Below, one piece after another: positions 36,093 to 44,814 of a stretch of DNA of 64,000 bases. Positions within the stretch are counted from its first letter, which is position 1; every line of letters starts with the position of its first letter. The stretch comes from an uncultured Lactobacillus sp. GTDB taxonomy: Bacteria; Bacillota; Bacilli; Lactobacillales; Lactobacillaceae. A model generated the notes under the pieces. The model worked only from the letters and a program-made list of their open reading frames with translations, ran no database searches and was not told the origin of the DNA. A program made the position numbers and the translations under genes. Location of the stretch: contig CAMLHK010000001.1 in NCBI GenBank assembly GCA_946479925.1, positions 91,187 through 155,186 of the forward strand. The letters are read 5' to 3'.

Positions 36093-36133
36093 AACAAAAA
36101 AGAGCACGATGTTTCCGACTACACCAAGCTCTG
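36093..36133 (-). terminator. attenuator-like hairpin in the phnD copy 2 leader
   Basis: Minus strand GAGCTTGGTG pairs with CATCGTGCTC (one mismatch, G-U pairs) and is followed by TTTTTT. It begins inside the last codons of the 36-aa leader ORF, about 110 bases before phnD. Confidence 0.6.
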
Positions 36134-36229
36134 TTTGATATTGTTATTAGCAAAATGAACAAATAAGTCTGCCATTGAAAAAAGTTGTAGTTGCCCCAAA
36201 AATTTATTTGTTACATTCTTTGTTCTCAT
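36119..36229 (-). CDS. 36-aa leader ORF before phnD copy 2
   Basis: ATG preceded by GAAAGGTG 7 bases upstream. The 36-aa product begins MRTKNVTNKF and ends NNNIKQSLV. Its last codons form the left arm of the terminator-like hairpin, as in the leader of copy 1. The similar C-terminal ends of two otherwise different small ORFs at the same place relative to a hairpin support them being real leaders; the coding assignment still rests on a short frame. Confidence 0.4.
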   Translation of the reverse strand: MRTKNVTNKFLGQLQLFSMADLFVHFANNNIKQSLV

Positions 36230-36385
36230 TTTTCGGCACCTTTCTCAAAAAGCAGCATTACGTTCGTTACAATAAAATAATATCATAAATATTCGCAATT
36301 TTATACAAAATTAGCGATAATATTTAAATTATCGTTTTAAAAATATAACAATCACGAACAAAGAGGTAGCAACTTTTTTACGATA
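36230..36385. promoter_or_regulatory. upstream region of the phn cluster
   Basis: No gene. AT-rich, with the perfect inverted repeat CGATAAT / ATTATCG (36315-36321 and 36328-36334) and a possible minus-strand promoter TTGTAT-17-TGATAT just downstream of it. The repeat is placed where an operator for the phn operon would lie. Confidence 0.35.
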
Positions 36386-36424
36386 CAAAAAGGCATACAC
36401 CAAGGTGTATGCCTTAAATTTTTA
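36386..36424 (-). terminator. terminator of the universal stress protein gene
   Basis: Perfect stem AAGGCATACACC / GGTGTATGCCTT with a 2-base spacer between arms and a T-run on the minus strand. Confidence 0.8.
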
Positions 36425-36433
36425 AATTCAAGA

Positions 36434-36901
36434 TTATTTAAGTGGCTTATTATCAACGTCCGTACGTACAATAAGTACATCAGCCAATGCATGCTGGTTA
36501 ACGTATTCTGTTACTGAACCCATTAACATTCTCTCAACCGCGTTAAGACCAGTAGCTCCCATAATAATCAAATTATTATGATGATCTTTAATAAAGTCAT
36601 AGGAAATAATAGCTTTCGGACTGCCATAGCGGATATGGTAATCAAGATCATCAAAACCTAGGTTGTCATGAGCCCAAGTCTTCAGACTCTTAAGATACTT
36701 TTCTGCATCTTGTGTCATCTGATAAACAGTATCACCCGTAATTAGTGTATCCTGCATTTCCCCTAAAAATTGTCTAGTATCAATGACATTTAGAACATCA
36801 ACGTGGGCATTTTCAGTCATTGCAATTTTAACTGCTTTATCAAAGGATCTTTCAGCTGATTCTGAACCGTCAACTGGAACTAAAATTTTGTCTTGTTTCA
36901 T
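36434..36901 (-). CDS. universal stress protein (UspA family)
   Basis: 155 aa, single Usp domain. Begins KILVPVDGSESAERSFDKAV (Asp in the VPVDGS strand contacts ATP) and has the nucleotide loop GATGLNAVERMLMGSVTEY, the G-2X-G-9X-G-[ST] pattern of ATP-binding members. Cytoplasmic; the process it serves is not shown by context. GAGG precedes the ATG. Confidence 0.93.
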   Translation of the reverse strand: MKQDKILVPVDGSESAERSFDKAVKIAMTENAHVDVLNVIDTRQFLGEMQDTLITGDTVYQMTQDAEKYLKSLKTWAHDNLGFDDLDYHIRYGSPKAIISYDFIKDHHNNLIIMGATGLNAVERMLMGSVTEYVNQHALADVLIVRTDVDNKPLK

Positions 36902-37042
36902 ACTTGTGTCCTCACCCTTTAGAAATTCTTTCTAAGCTTATTTTAACATAGTTTTGCTAGCAGTTACTTTTTTTATAATTGTTTGGACATAGCTTTATTG
37001 TTAAAATGAATTTTATGTCAGAAAGTAAGGGTGGAGAATGCA

Positions 37043-37843
37043 ATGACGATAAAATTAGAAAATCAATTACTTAACATCAAAAATGGTCGTAACTTTCGTG
37101 AGTTAGGCGGCTATCAAACTAAAGACGGCAAAACGATTAAGAAGCATAAATTAATCAGAACTGCTAACTTAGCATCACTTGACGAAAACGACCTCAAGTA
37201 TTTACAAGATTACGGCGTGAAATACGTTGTTGACTTCAGAAGTAAAGATGAAGTTGAACGTGAACCTGATCGTGTCCCAGAAGGTGCAACTTATGATTTT
37301 GACCCTGTTTTCAGTGAGGACTTGACTGAGTCATCAAAAGGAATTGACGAAGTCTTAAGTCAAGATAATCAAAACCCTAAAGATGGCTATAATCATATGT
37401 TTATCGCCTACGATGACATGATTAAAAGTGAATCAGCACAACATGCTTACCGAAAATTCTTCAATGTCTTGCTTGCAAATGATGAAGAAAACCGTAGCGT
37501 GATTTTTCACTGTACAGCCGGCAAAGATAGAACTGGTTTTGCGGCACTTTTGGCACTAACTGCCTTAGGCGTTCCGCTAGACACAATTAAGCAAGACTAT
37601 CTTTTCACCAATGCCGCAACAACAGACTTTGTTAACAGTCTTCTTCAAAAAGCAAAAGATGAGGGCGCAAACGAAGCAGGCTTAAGCAACCTAAAAGACT
37701 TACAAACTGTGCATCCCGAATATATTGATCATGTTATTGAAACATTACAACGAAATTATGGTGGCGTTGAAAACTATTTACATGATATGATGAAAATAAC
37801 TGATGAAGAGATCAGTAAGTTGCGTAAAATTTATCTGAATTAA
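37043..37843 (+). CDS. tyrosine/dual-specificity phosphatase (Y_phosphatase3)
   Basis: 266 aa. The P-loop HCTAGKDRTGFAAL holds the catalytic Cys157 and Arg163 (C-x5-R). The N-terminal GRNFRELGGYQTKDGKTIKK and VVDFRSKDEVEREPD blocks are typical of the bacterial PtpB/LipA-type family. The start at 37043 is preferred over a GTG four codons earlier, since GGTGGAG then lies 6 bases upstream. It is followed after 19 bases by ntd, so the two are probably one transcript. Target unknown; some relatives hydrolyse phosphoinositides. Confidence 0.9.
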   Translation: MTIKLENQLLNIKNGRNFRELGGYQTKDGKTIKKHKLIRTANLASLDENDLKYLQDYGVKYVVDFRSKDEVEREPDRVPEGATYDFDPVFSEDLTESSKGIDEVLSQDNQNPKDGYNHMFIAYDDMIKSESAQHAYRKFFNVLLANDEENRSVIFHCTAGKDRTGFAALLALTALGVPLDTIKQDYLFTNAATTDFVNSLLQKAKDEGANEAGLSNLKDLQTVHPEYIDHVIETLQRNYGGVENYLHDMMKITDEEISKLRKIYLN

Positions 37844-37862
37844 TATTAAAAAGGAGACACAA

Positions 37863-38339
37863 ATGAACAAAGCAAAGACTGTTTACTTTGGTGCTGGCTG
37901 GTTCAACGAAAAACAAAATAAAGCTTACCAAGATGCGATGAAAGCTCTAGACGCTAACCCAACCATTGACCTTGAAAATAGCTATATCCCACTTGACAAC
38001 CAATACAAGGGAATCGATGTTGGTAAGCACCCAGAATACTTACATGACCGTGAATGGGCAACTGCGACCTACCGTGGTGATTTAACTGGTATTAAAGCAA
38101 GTGACATCATGATTGGTGTTTATTTACCTGAAGAAGAAGATGTTGGTCTTGGGATGGAACTTGGTTATGCAATGAGCCAAGGTAAATACATTGTCTTAGT
38201 TATCCCTGACGAAGATTACGGTAAGCCAATTAACTTAATGAGCTGGGGCGTTTGCGATAACGCAATTAAAATCAGCGAACTTAAGGACTTTGACTTCGAC
38301 AAAGCACGTTTCAACTTCTACGATGGTGCTGTATATTAA
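37863..38339 (+). CDS. ntd: nucleoside 2-deoxyribosyltransferase
   Basis: 158 aa, the length of the Lactobacillus leichmannii enzyme, which it follows closely: VYFGAGWFNEKQNKAYQDAM, NPTIDLENSYIPLDNQYKGI, WATATYRGDL, EEEDVGLGMELGYAMSQGKY (nucleophile Glu99) and PINLMSWGVCDN. It transfers deoxyribose between bases in purine/pyrimidine salvage, typical of lactobacilli. AAAGGAG lies 8 bases before the ATG, and the phosphatase gene is just upstream on the same transcript. Confidence 0.97.
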   Translation: MNKAKTVYFGAGWFNEKQNKAYQDAMKALDANPTIDLENSYIPLDNQYKGIDVGKHPEYLHDREWATATYRGDLTGIKASDIMIGVYLPEEEDVGLGMELGYAMSQGKYIVLVIPDEDYGKPINLMSWGVCDNAIKISELKDFDFDKARFNFYDGAVY

Positions 38340-38391
38340 TGCGCATCGTGATAAAATAATCATGAATAATTGATTTGATATCCATCTGAAT

Positions 38392-38436
38392 CCATACAAA
38401 AAGCTCTATTTCACCGATAGAGCTTTTTTGTATGCC
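38392..38436 (+). terminator. terminator of the phosphatase-ntd unit
   Basis: CATACAAAAAAGCTCTAT / ATAGAGCTTTTTTGTATG stem-loop. Confidence 0.85.
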
Positions 38437-38482
38437 ATCTAAAAATACAAGGCAAATTTAATTCTTATTTTTGCAATAAAAA

Positions 38483-39154
38483 TTAATTAGCCTTGGTAAG
38501 ATAATCTAAAATACTAACCATTGCTTCTTGATTAGCAGTAGGTATTACTTTACTGATAACTTGTTCTGCCGTTTGATTTAAGACTGAGCCTTCAATGTAC
38601 TGTGAATCATTTACCACAATTTCATTAATATCGTTTTGCTCAGGTTCCAAGTGAAACTGCAGTCCGACGGCTTTGTGACCTAAAACGAATCCTTGATTGG
38701 TCAAGTTTTCGTTAGAAAAAAGCACATCAGCTTCTTCAGGTATTTCGAACATTTCTTCATGCCAATGTAAAACAGTTAGTTCTTGTGGCAAATCACTAAT
38801 CTTGTCTGACTGTAATTCAACTGGTGCCCAACCTACTTCTTTTACTGGTGCCTTTTTTATCTGGCAACCTAGTGTTTTGGCAATTTGCTGTGCACCGTAG
38901 CAAACACCCAGGATAGGAACATCTTTATCTAGCAGTTCCTTAATGAGTTTCCGTTCCTGCGCAATCCATGGTAAATCATCATTTGGACTCATTGGCCCGC
39001 CCAAAATAACTAAAAAGTCAGTTTGCTGCGCTGTTGGTAAGATACCAAATTGGTATGGATGATAAACATAAAAATCATGATGATGTTGTTTTGCCCACGC
39101 TTCAATTGAGCCTGGTCCTTCATTTGGGGTGTGTTGTAAAACGTTGATAATCAT
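38483..39154 (-). CDS. class I glutamine amidotransferase
   Basis: 223 aa, one glutaminase-type domain. Nucleophile Cys85 in ILGVCYGAQQI, His168 and Glu170 in LQFHLEPEQ complete the triad; the oxyanion strand is VILGGPMSPND. The family includes stand-alone GMP-synthase-like proteins of unknown role. It lacks an ATP-pyrophosphatase domain, so it is not GuaA itself. I chose the ATG with GGAGA just upstream rather than the ATG six codons earlier. Confidence 0.88.
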   Translation of the reverse strand: MIINVLQHTPNEGPGSIEAWAKQHHHDFYVYHPYQFGILPTAQQTDFLVILGGPMSPNDDLPWIAQERKLIKELLDKDVPILGVCYGAQQIAKTLGCQIKKAPVKEVGWAPVELQSDKISDLPQELTVLHWHEEMFEIPEEADVLFSNENLTNQGFVLGHKAVGLQFHLEPEQNDINEIVVNDSQYIEGSVLNQTAEQVISKVIPTANQEAMVSILDYLTKAN

Positions 39155-39325
39155 TTTTTCTCCTACTAACATTAACTCTACTTTTTAATTATTAATCATA
39201 TCAATCTATTAATATTATTTAAAACTATTTGTGTGATTTTAGTACCGTTAACTTTAATGAAAAGTGAGTGCTACTCATGAATAAAAGAAAAAGCAGATTC
39301 GGGAAAGCAAATATTTTCCTAACAA

Positions 39326-39365
39326 ATAAAGCACCATGATTTTAAAACCATGGTGCTTTTATTTT
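39326..39365 (-). terminator. terminator of nagA
   Basis: AAAGCACCATG / CATGGTGCTTT stem with T-run on the minus strand. Confidence 0.8.
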
Positions 39366-39370
39366 TAAGC

Positions 39371-40525
39371 TTAAGCCTTGTAATGTGATTTACCGTTCAA
39401 ATAAGTTTCGCTTAAAGTCATATCTGGGTTCAAAACAATGAAGTCCGCAGCCTTATCAGGTGCAATCGAACCACATTTATCTAGGACATTAGCACTTTTA
39501 GCTGGAACATAAGATGCCATCATTATAGCTTCTTCAGGAGTTGCTACATTCCAGTCAACAACATTTTTCACTGCTGTATTTAATTGTAAAATACTGCCGG
39601 CAAGATTATCGCCATCTTTTAAGCGAGCCATACCATCTTTAACGTATACAGGTAATTCGCCAAGCATGTAGTCGCCATCAGGCATCATTCCTGCTTCCAT
39701 ACAGTCAGTAATTAAACAAACGTGCTCTGGACCCTTAACCTTAATTAACGTGCGAACCATTTCCTTCTTAACGTGGTGACCGTCACAGATTAATTCATCA
39801 GTCACATTGTGTAAGTCCATTGCTGCGTTGGAAATTGAAGAATCATGATGTGATGGATCAGGCATTCCGTTGAAAGTATGGGTAAACATAGTTGCACCCG
39901 CTTCAACACATCTTTTAGCTTGATCATAAGTAGCACTTGAGTGACCTAATGATACAACAACGCCTTCTTTTGTCACTGTGCGAACAAATTCTTTAGCGCC
40001 TGCCCGTTCTGGAGCAAGTGAGATTTTATTTAGTAAACCTTCAGATTGGTCACGCCAGTCATTAAATTGCTTAACACTAGGGTCTAGTAAGTACTTAGGA
40101 TTTTCTGCCCCAGCATGTTCAGCAGTAAAGTATGGTCCTTCAAAGTGTAAACCTTGGATTTTTGCTCCAGTCTCTTCACCTTTATGCGCACCAAACATCT
40201 GACAAATTCTAGTCAAAGTAGCTTCATCAGCAGTATATGTCGTTGGTAGCCAACTGGTAACACCGGAACGTAAAAAGCCTTCAGAAAGACGGTTGATTCC
40301 ATCCCACTCACTTACCATTACATCTTCTTTTAGTGAACCGTGCACATGTGTATCAACTAGTCCGGGAGCAATCCATTTACCAGTATATTCGACAATTTTA
40401 CCTTCTGGCTTTTCATCTTCCGAGTAATAAAAGCCAAACTTGCCGTCATCCTGGATTTCTAGATAGCCGCCGTCTTCCGTTACATTTTCAAGGAAAAATT
40501 TATCTGCGTGAATATAATAGGTCAT
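39371..40525 (-). CDS. nagA: N-acetylglucosamine-6-phosphate deacetylase
   Basis: 384 aa, amidohydrolase fold. Metal motif VDTHVHG (His60, His62), GLHFEGPYFTAEHAGA, LGHSSATYDQA, THTFNGMPDPSHHD and LITDCMEAG (catalytic Asp) are all in place. It makes glucosamine-6-phosphate from N-acetylglucosamine-6-phosphate, from wall recycling or imported sugar. It is divergent from the GH31 gene; a NagR-like operator lies between them. Confidence 0.95.
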   Translation of the reverse strand: MTYYIHADKFFLENVTEDGGYLEIQDDGKFGFYYSEDEKPEGKIVEYTGKWIAPGLVDTHVHGSLKEDVMVSEWDGINRLSEGFLRSGVTSWLPTTYTADEATLTRICQMFGAHKGEETGAKIQGLHFEGPYFTAEHAGAENPKYLLDPSVKQFNDWRDQSEGLLNKISLAPERAGAKEFVRTVTKEGVVVSLGHSSATYDQAKRCVEAGATMFTHTFNGMPDPSHHDSSISNAAMDLHNVTDELICDGHHVKKEMVRTLIKVKGPEHVCLITDCMEAGMMPDGDYMLGELPVYVKDGMARLKDGDNLAGSILQLNTAVKNVVDWNVATPEEAIMMASYVPAKSANVLDKCGSIAPDKAADFIVLNPDMTLSETYLNGKSHYKA

Positions 40526-40587
40526 AATTTTTGCCTTTCTTTTAAAACTTGTAAATTCGCTTTCAAAATCAATTTTAGACTAATAGA

Positions 40588-40601
40588 CTGGTCATTACCA
40601 G
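40588..40601. promoter_or_regulatory. NagR/GntR-type operator candidate
   Basis: CTGGTCATTACCAG has the TGGT-N4-ACCA form of the dre sites bound by NagR/YvoA-type GntR regulators. It lies between the divergent nagA and GH31 genes, 63 bases from the first and 79 from the second. TATAAT for the GH31 gene is at 40641-40646. Confidence 0.55.
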
Positions 40602-40679
40602 ATGAATTATAAATATAACGGAAAGTTTTCGATTTTTAGTTATAATAGGTATAAGAAGACTAAACAGGAAGCAAAAATT

Positions 40680-43670
40680 ATGATACAAGAACCGCAAACA
40701 GATAAACATCAAATTGGAGCTTTAACAGGTGCAAGCAAGCGCGATAACTATTACGAATTGCACTTTGAAACAGGGGAAATTGCCCGCTTTTATATCTTGG
40801 CTGATGGTATTTTCCGTCTTTTACTTGATCCAAAGCAACAATTTAATGAAGAAAATTCCGCTTTTATTCAGTTTGACCATTTTAATAACAATGCCTTTGA
40901 GAAATCACGTGTTCGTGCAACAAATGATTCCTTAATTATTCACTCCGGTAATTATCAAATCATTTTTTGGCAAAAACCGGCTATTATGAGTATTTTCGAT
41001 GAAACATTGCATGGAACACGTATGGCCCAATCCAGTCCAATTGAAGTTGGCGCGCAACAGACGACTGAATTTTTAGATCAAGATAAAAACGAATTCTATT
41101 TTGGTGGCGGCTTGCAGAACGGCTATTTCAGTCATAAAGGTAGAAAAATCAAAATTAAACGCGACCATATTACTGGAAAAGGCGGCGTCATTAGTGAAGT
41201 GCCATTTTTCTGGTCAAACAGGGGTTACGGTGAATTACGTAATACCTCGCAAGCTGGAACTTATGATTTTGGCAAAACTGACTCTAAGGTTACTACGATT
41301 AGTCACAAGGATCAGCTATTCGACAACTTCTATTTATTAGGTTCTACACCACAAGAAATACTCAGCAAGTTTTATCGCTTAACCGGTAAGCCTGCAATGT
41401 TGCCAAAATACGCACTAGGATTAGGGCATATCGGCAACTTCTGTACAACAATGTGGCAGCCAAGTAAGGCTGCCGTTCGCAACGCAACCAAAATTGACGG
41501 TAATTTTTACACGCGGACCAAAAACGAAGAACTTGCATCCCATAAGGCTTCCCTCAACGGAGAAGAAAACTATCATTTTTCTGCGCGTGCAATGATTGAT
41601 CGCTATCAAAAAGCCCACTTTAAGCTAAGTTGGTTTGTGCCTAATTATAATGTCACAGCCGCAAATGATGCTTTAGACTTTTTCAATGACTATGCAGTTA
41701 ATCAAGAAGTTGCTCCTGGTTTTTGGCACCAAGATGATCTTGCACTACCTGAAAAAACCACTTTTGCCTTTACATCAGATGCTGGTTTAATTGATTCGGA
41801 TAAGGCTAAGTTGCAAAATCAGTTGCAAGACAAGCGCGCTATTGTTTTCAGTGATAATGGTTCTGTAGGCACACAAAAAGATGCCGCACTTATATATGGC
41901 GATGTTGGTGGTAATTGGGAAAATATTGCAACTCAAGTTGCCGGTCTTGTTGGTTCTAACTTATCTGGTCAGCCACTTGCTGGTGCAGCAGTAGACGGTA
42001 CAGTTGGTGGTGGTAACGCCCAAATTACTGTACGTGATTTTGAATGGAAGGCATTTACACCTCTACTATTCAATCTTGATGATCAAGGCCAATACAGCAA
42101 AACACCGTTTGCTTATAATCGTAAAATTACGGATATTAATCACGCATACTTACAATTGCACCAACGCCTGCAAAGTTACCTTTATACTCTCAACGCCCAA
42201 GCAAGTCTAGGCCAGCCAATTGTGCGTCCCTTATTTATCGATTTCCCTGAAGAGCGCACCAATTATACTGAGATGTTTAGTAGCGAGTTCATGCTCGGCG
42301 ATAACCTGTTAATTGCACCAATTACCAGCGGGCGCGAAAATGAGCAAGGTGGTTCACTTAAGGACAATCTTTACTTACCGGGCAAGCAAACAATGTGGAT
42401 TGACCTATTTACGGGCCAAAAGTATGCCGGTGGTCGGGTTTACAATAATCTTTTATATCCAACCTGGCACCTACCTGTTTTTGTCCGTGGTGGCAGTATC
42501 TTCAACTTTGGCAAGCGAGATTATGTCATTTATCCACAAGGTACTAGTCATGGTGTGACCTATGAGGATAATGGCACAGTTGATTTTGAAAGTAATCACA
42601 GCCAGACAAGAATCACTAGTTCGTTTGACGAAGAAAAATTGGTTGTTACAGTCGAACCTACTGAAGGCCAATATCCTGGACTAGAAAGTGACCAACCAAC
42701 AGCTCTAACTTTGATTTGCGACGCTTATCCCGAAAATGTTGAAGTTAGGGTTAATGATCAAATCGTACCCCTCCAAGTATACGGTACACTCGATGCTTTT
42801 GCTCATGCAAGTGAAGGAATTTTTTACAATACTAACTATAGTTTGCCTGAATTCTCACAGTATCAGCTGCCAAAACAAACTGCACTTCAAATCAAGTTAG
42901 CAAGTCATCCGGTCGCTACTACAAAAATTGAAGTCACTATCCGCGATTTCTCATACAGTAGTGAAGTTTTGGGACACGAAATCACAAGTGGCGTTTTACC
43001 TTCGCCTAAGCTACCGTCAGTTGCTTCAAGCAAAATTTCAGCCCATTCATTCGAATTAGCTTGGACTCATCCTGCTAAAGTACAAGTTGAAATTAACAAT
43101 CTTCTCTATGAAGGAATCGAAGGCACTAGCTTCACGTTCCATGAATTGCTGCCTAACACGCGCTACATCATTCGGATGCGTTACGTAATTGGCAATAAAG
43201 TTTCAGAATGGTCTGATCTTTTTGGTGTAATTACTAAACATGCCGCAGAAGATTATGCCATCCAAGAAATTTCTGTTACAAGCAATTTTACCAGCAAAGC
43301 TAATCATCCACTTGATTACCTAACAGACCTAAAGCTGGCCAGCGAGTGGCAAACAAGTGAACCGGTAAGCCCTGAACATCCCTTAGAATTGACTTTCAAA
43401 TTTAGCGACGTTGAAAAATTAAGTCGCATGGCCTTTGTTCCACGCAACATTGATCATGAAGGTGACCCAACCGAAATTAGTTTGGCAGTTTCAACTGATA
43501 ACGAAAACTACCATGTGTATGCAGACCATGTCACTTGGAAAGCTGACAGTAAAAATAAGGTAATTGGTTTGCGTGATGTACGCGCCAAATCAGTTCGCTT
43601 AACTGTTTATCGCTCTTCCGGTCCGATGGTTGCAGCACGCGAAATAATTTTCTATCGTGCTAAAAGATAA
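40680..43670 (+). CDS. GH31-family glycoside hydrolase with FN3 and F5/8-type C domains
   Basis: 996 aa, no signal peptide, so cytoplasmic. The N-terminal domain (FYFGGGLQNGYFSHKGRKI) is the GH31 galactose-mutarotase-like domain. The (beta/alpha)8 barrel shows ALGLGHIGNF, WFVPNYNVTA and GDVGGNWENI (acid/base candidate Asp408), then LSGQPLAGAAVDGTVGG in place of the common G-x-D-x-G-G. The nucleophile region is poorly conserved; Asp367 in FTSDAGLIDS is the best candidate. Beta domains follow, then an FN3-like domain (about 780-850) and an F5/8-type C (carbohydrate-binding) domain (about 855-996). AGGAAG is 8 bases before the chosen ATG. Substrate unknown. The shared operator with nagA suggests an amino-sugar-containing glycan. 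Confidence 0.85.
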   Translation: MIQEPQTDKHQIGALTGASKRDNYYELHFETGEIARFYILADGIFRLLLDPKQQFNEENSAFIQFDHFNNNAFEKSRVRATNDSLIIHSGNYQIIFWQKPAIMSIFDETLHGTRMAQSSPIEVGAQQTTEFLDQDKNEFYFGGGLQNGYFSHKGRKIKIKRDHITGKGGVISEVPFFWSNRGYGELRNTSQAGTYDFGKTDSKVTTISHKDQLFDNFYLLGSTPQEILSKFYRLTGKPAMLPKYALGLGHIGNFCTTMWQPSKAAVRNATKIDGNFYTRTKNEELASHKASLNGEENYHFSARAMIDRYQKAHFKLSWFVPNYNVTAANDALDFFNDYAVNQEVAPGFWHQDDLALPEKTTFAFTSDAGLIDSDKAKLQNQLQDKRAIVFSDNGSVGTQKDAALIYGDVGGNWENIATQVAGLVGSNLSGQPLAGAAVDGTVGGGNAQITVRDFEWKAFTPLLFNLDDQGQYSKTPFAYNRKITDINHAYLQLHQRLQSYLYTLNAQASLGQPIVRPLFIDFPEERTNYTEMFSSEFMLGDNLLIAPITSGRENEQGGSLKDNLYLPGKQTMWIDLFTGQKYAGGRVYNNLLYPTWHLPVFVRGGSIFNFGKRDYVIYPQGTSHGVTYEDNGTVDFESNHSQTRITSSFDEEKLVVTVEPTEGQYPGLESDQPTALTLICDAYPENVEVRVNDQIVPLQVYGTLDAFAHASEGIFYNTNYSLPEFSQYQLPKQTALQIKLASHPVATTKIEVTIRDFSYSSEVLGHEITSGVLPSPKLPSVASSKISAHSFELAWTHPAKVQVEINNLLYEGIEGTSFTFHELLPNTRYIIRMRYVIGNKVSEWSDLFGVITKHAAEDYAIQEISVTSNFTSKANHPLDYLTDLKLASEWQTSEPVSPEHPLELTFKFSDVEKLSRMAFVPRNIDHEGDPTEISLAVSTDNENYHVYADHVTWKADSKNKVIGLRDVRAKSVRLTVYRSSGPMVAAREIIFYRAKR

Positions 43671-43687
43671 TTGATAAAGTATAGTGC

Positions 43688-43732
43688 TAAAAAAGCAACA
43701 AACTAGCAAATCTGTTAGTTTGTTGCTTTTTA
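43688..43732. terminator. bidirectional terminator after the GH31 gene
   Basis: AAAAAGCAACAAACTA / TAGTTTGTTGCTTTTT stem between convergent genes. Confidence 0.85.
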
Positions 43733-43734
43733 CG

Positions 43735-44667
43735 TTATTCAAAATGATCCCTTTTAATTGCCCGATAGATTGAAATCACTAAGACCAAAACTGCACAAAG
43801 CATTGCGAAATATGCCATCGGCCCAATGCTAATTGCTGCTTTCGCTTGCTCATTAGCCATTCGGTTCTCCATTGCATATTCTACAATCCACTTACTGAGT
43901 AAATGTGGTGTTAAAACAAAGCTGATCATTGCAACAATTGAGGCAACTAGAGCGGTGTTACGGGAATATGGCTCTCTAAAAAATTGCGCTAAAACACAAA
44001 AAGCAGGTGCAATCATCAATAATAAAACCCACATAATGATCAACCGACCAGCACCACTATTCATCATTTGTGCGCTATTGGTTGCATAGCGGTATTTACC
44101 CCAAAGCTGACCCCCAGTGAAAGTATTGAGCAAACTTAACAAGTACGAACCTTGTTGACCATAAACTCCACCACGGTTAGACAGAATGCCCTGAATCACT
44201 TGTAAGCCATCAGTTGAACCAGCGGCCGGAAAGTTAACCGTTACCACTTTTTTCATATAAGTAGCTAGAAACATCAAAACCGAGCCACCAAATTGAAGTG
44301 CTCGTAACATGTTTAATTTACGTGAAGCCTTCATTTTAAACTCAAGGCTGAGGACACGGTCGGGATGATGACTGTGACCGATAATAAAAATTCCTACACC
44401 AACAATGACTGCTAGAATTGCCAGCAGCCACCATAACTTAGCCATTACAAAGAAAATAGCCAAAACAACTATTGCTACAGCAACATAAGGCCGGTCTGAA
44501 AAAATTTCCCAGAAATTTAGTTTTAAATGACGATATTCAGTACGTGTTGTCGAAGCAGTATCCTGGTCAGACAACTTGTTTTCAGCGGACCGATTGGGCA
44601 CTTCTTGCCGCTCACTGGCATGTTTTTTACGATACTCTCGTCTTGTCATGTGTGAATCCTGACTCAT
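43735..44667 (-). CDS. multi-pass membrane protein of unknown function
   Basis: 310 aa. A ~55-residue polar N-terminal tail (MTRREYRKKHASER motif) precedes about six membrane segments (around 58-78, 80-98, 125-140, 208-228, 236-256, 280-300). No transporter signature recognised. An internal ATG giving MTRREYRK is an alternative start, but AAGAGG fits the first one. The gene is divergent from an MFS transporter; no other context. A conserved lactobacillar membrane protein, function unassigned. Confidence 0.75.
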   Translation of the reverse strand: MSQDSHMTRREYRKKHASERQEVPNRSAENKLSDQDTASTTRTEYRHLKLNFWEIFSDRPYVAVAIVVLAIFFVMAKLWWLLAILAVIVGVGIFIIGHSHHPDRVLSLEFKMKASRKLNMLRALQFGGSVLMFLATYMKKVVTVNFPAAGSTDGLQVIQGILSNRGGVYGQQGSYLLSLLNTFTGGQLWGKYRYATNSAQMMNSGAGRLIIMWVLLLMIAPAFCVLAQFFREPYSRNTALVASIVAMISFVLTPHLLSKWIVEYAMENRMANEQAKAAISIGPMAYFAMLCAVLVLVISIYRAIKRDHFE

Positions 44668-44814
44668 ACAACACCTCTTCCTTTCAGAAACAATATCCTA
44701 GCACGTTTTTAATTCGAGGTTGCGCTTTTTTATAAATTTTTAGCAATTTTATTGTGCTAGAATAAAAAAAGATGTTGTTTTTTTGAAAATTTTAAAAAGA
44801 AAGATGAGGATATT

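Noticed and set aside
39277-39339. 20-codon ORF before the nagA terminator
   Set aside because: Ends inside the terminator hairpin of the opposite-strand gene and has only a poor ribosome binding site; probably chance.
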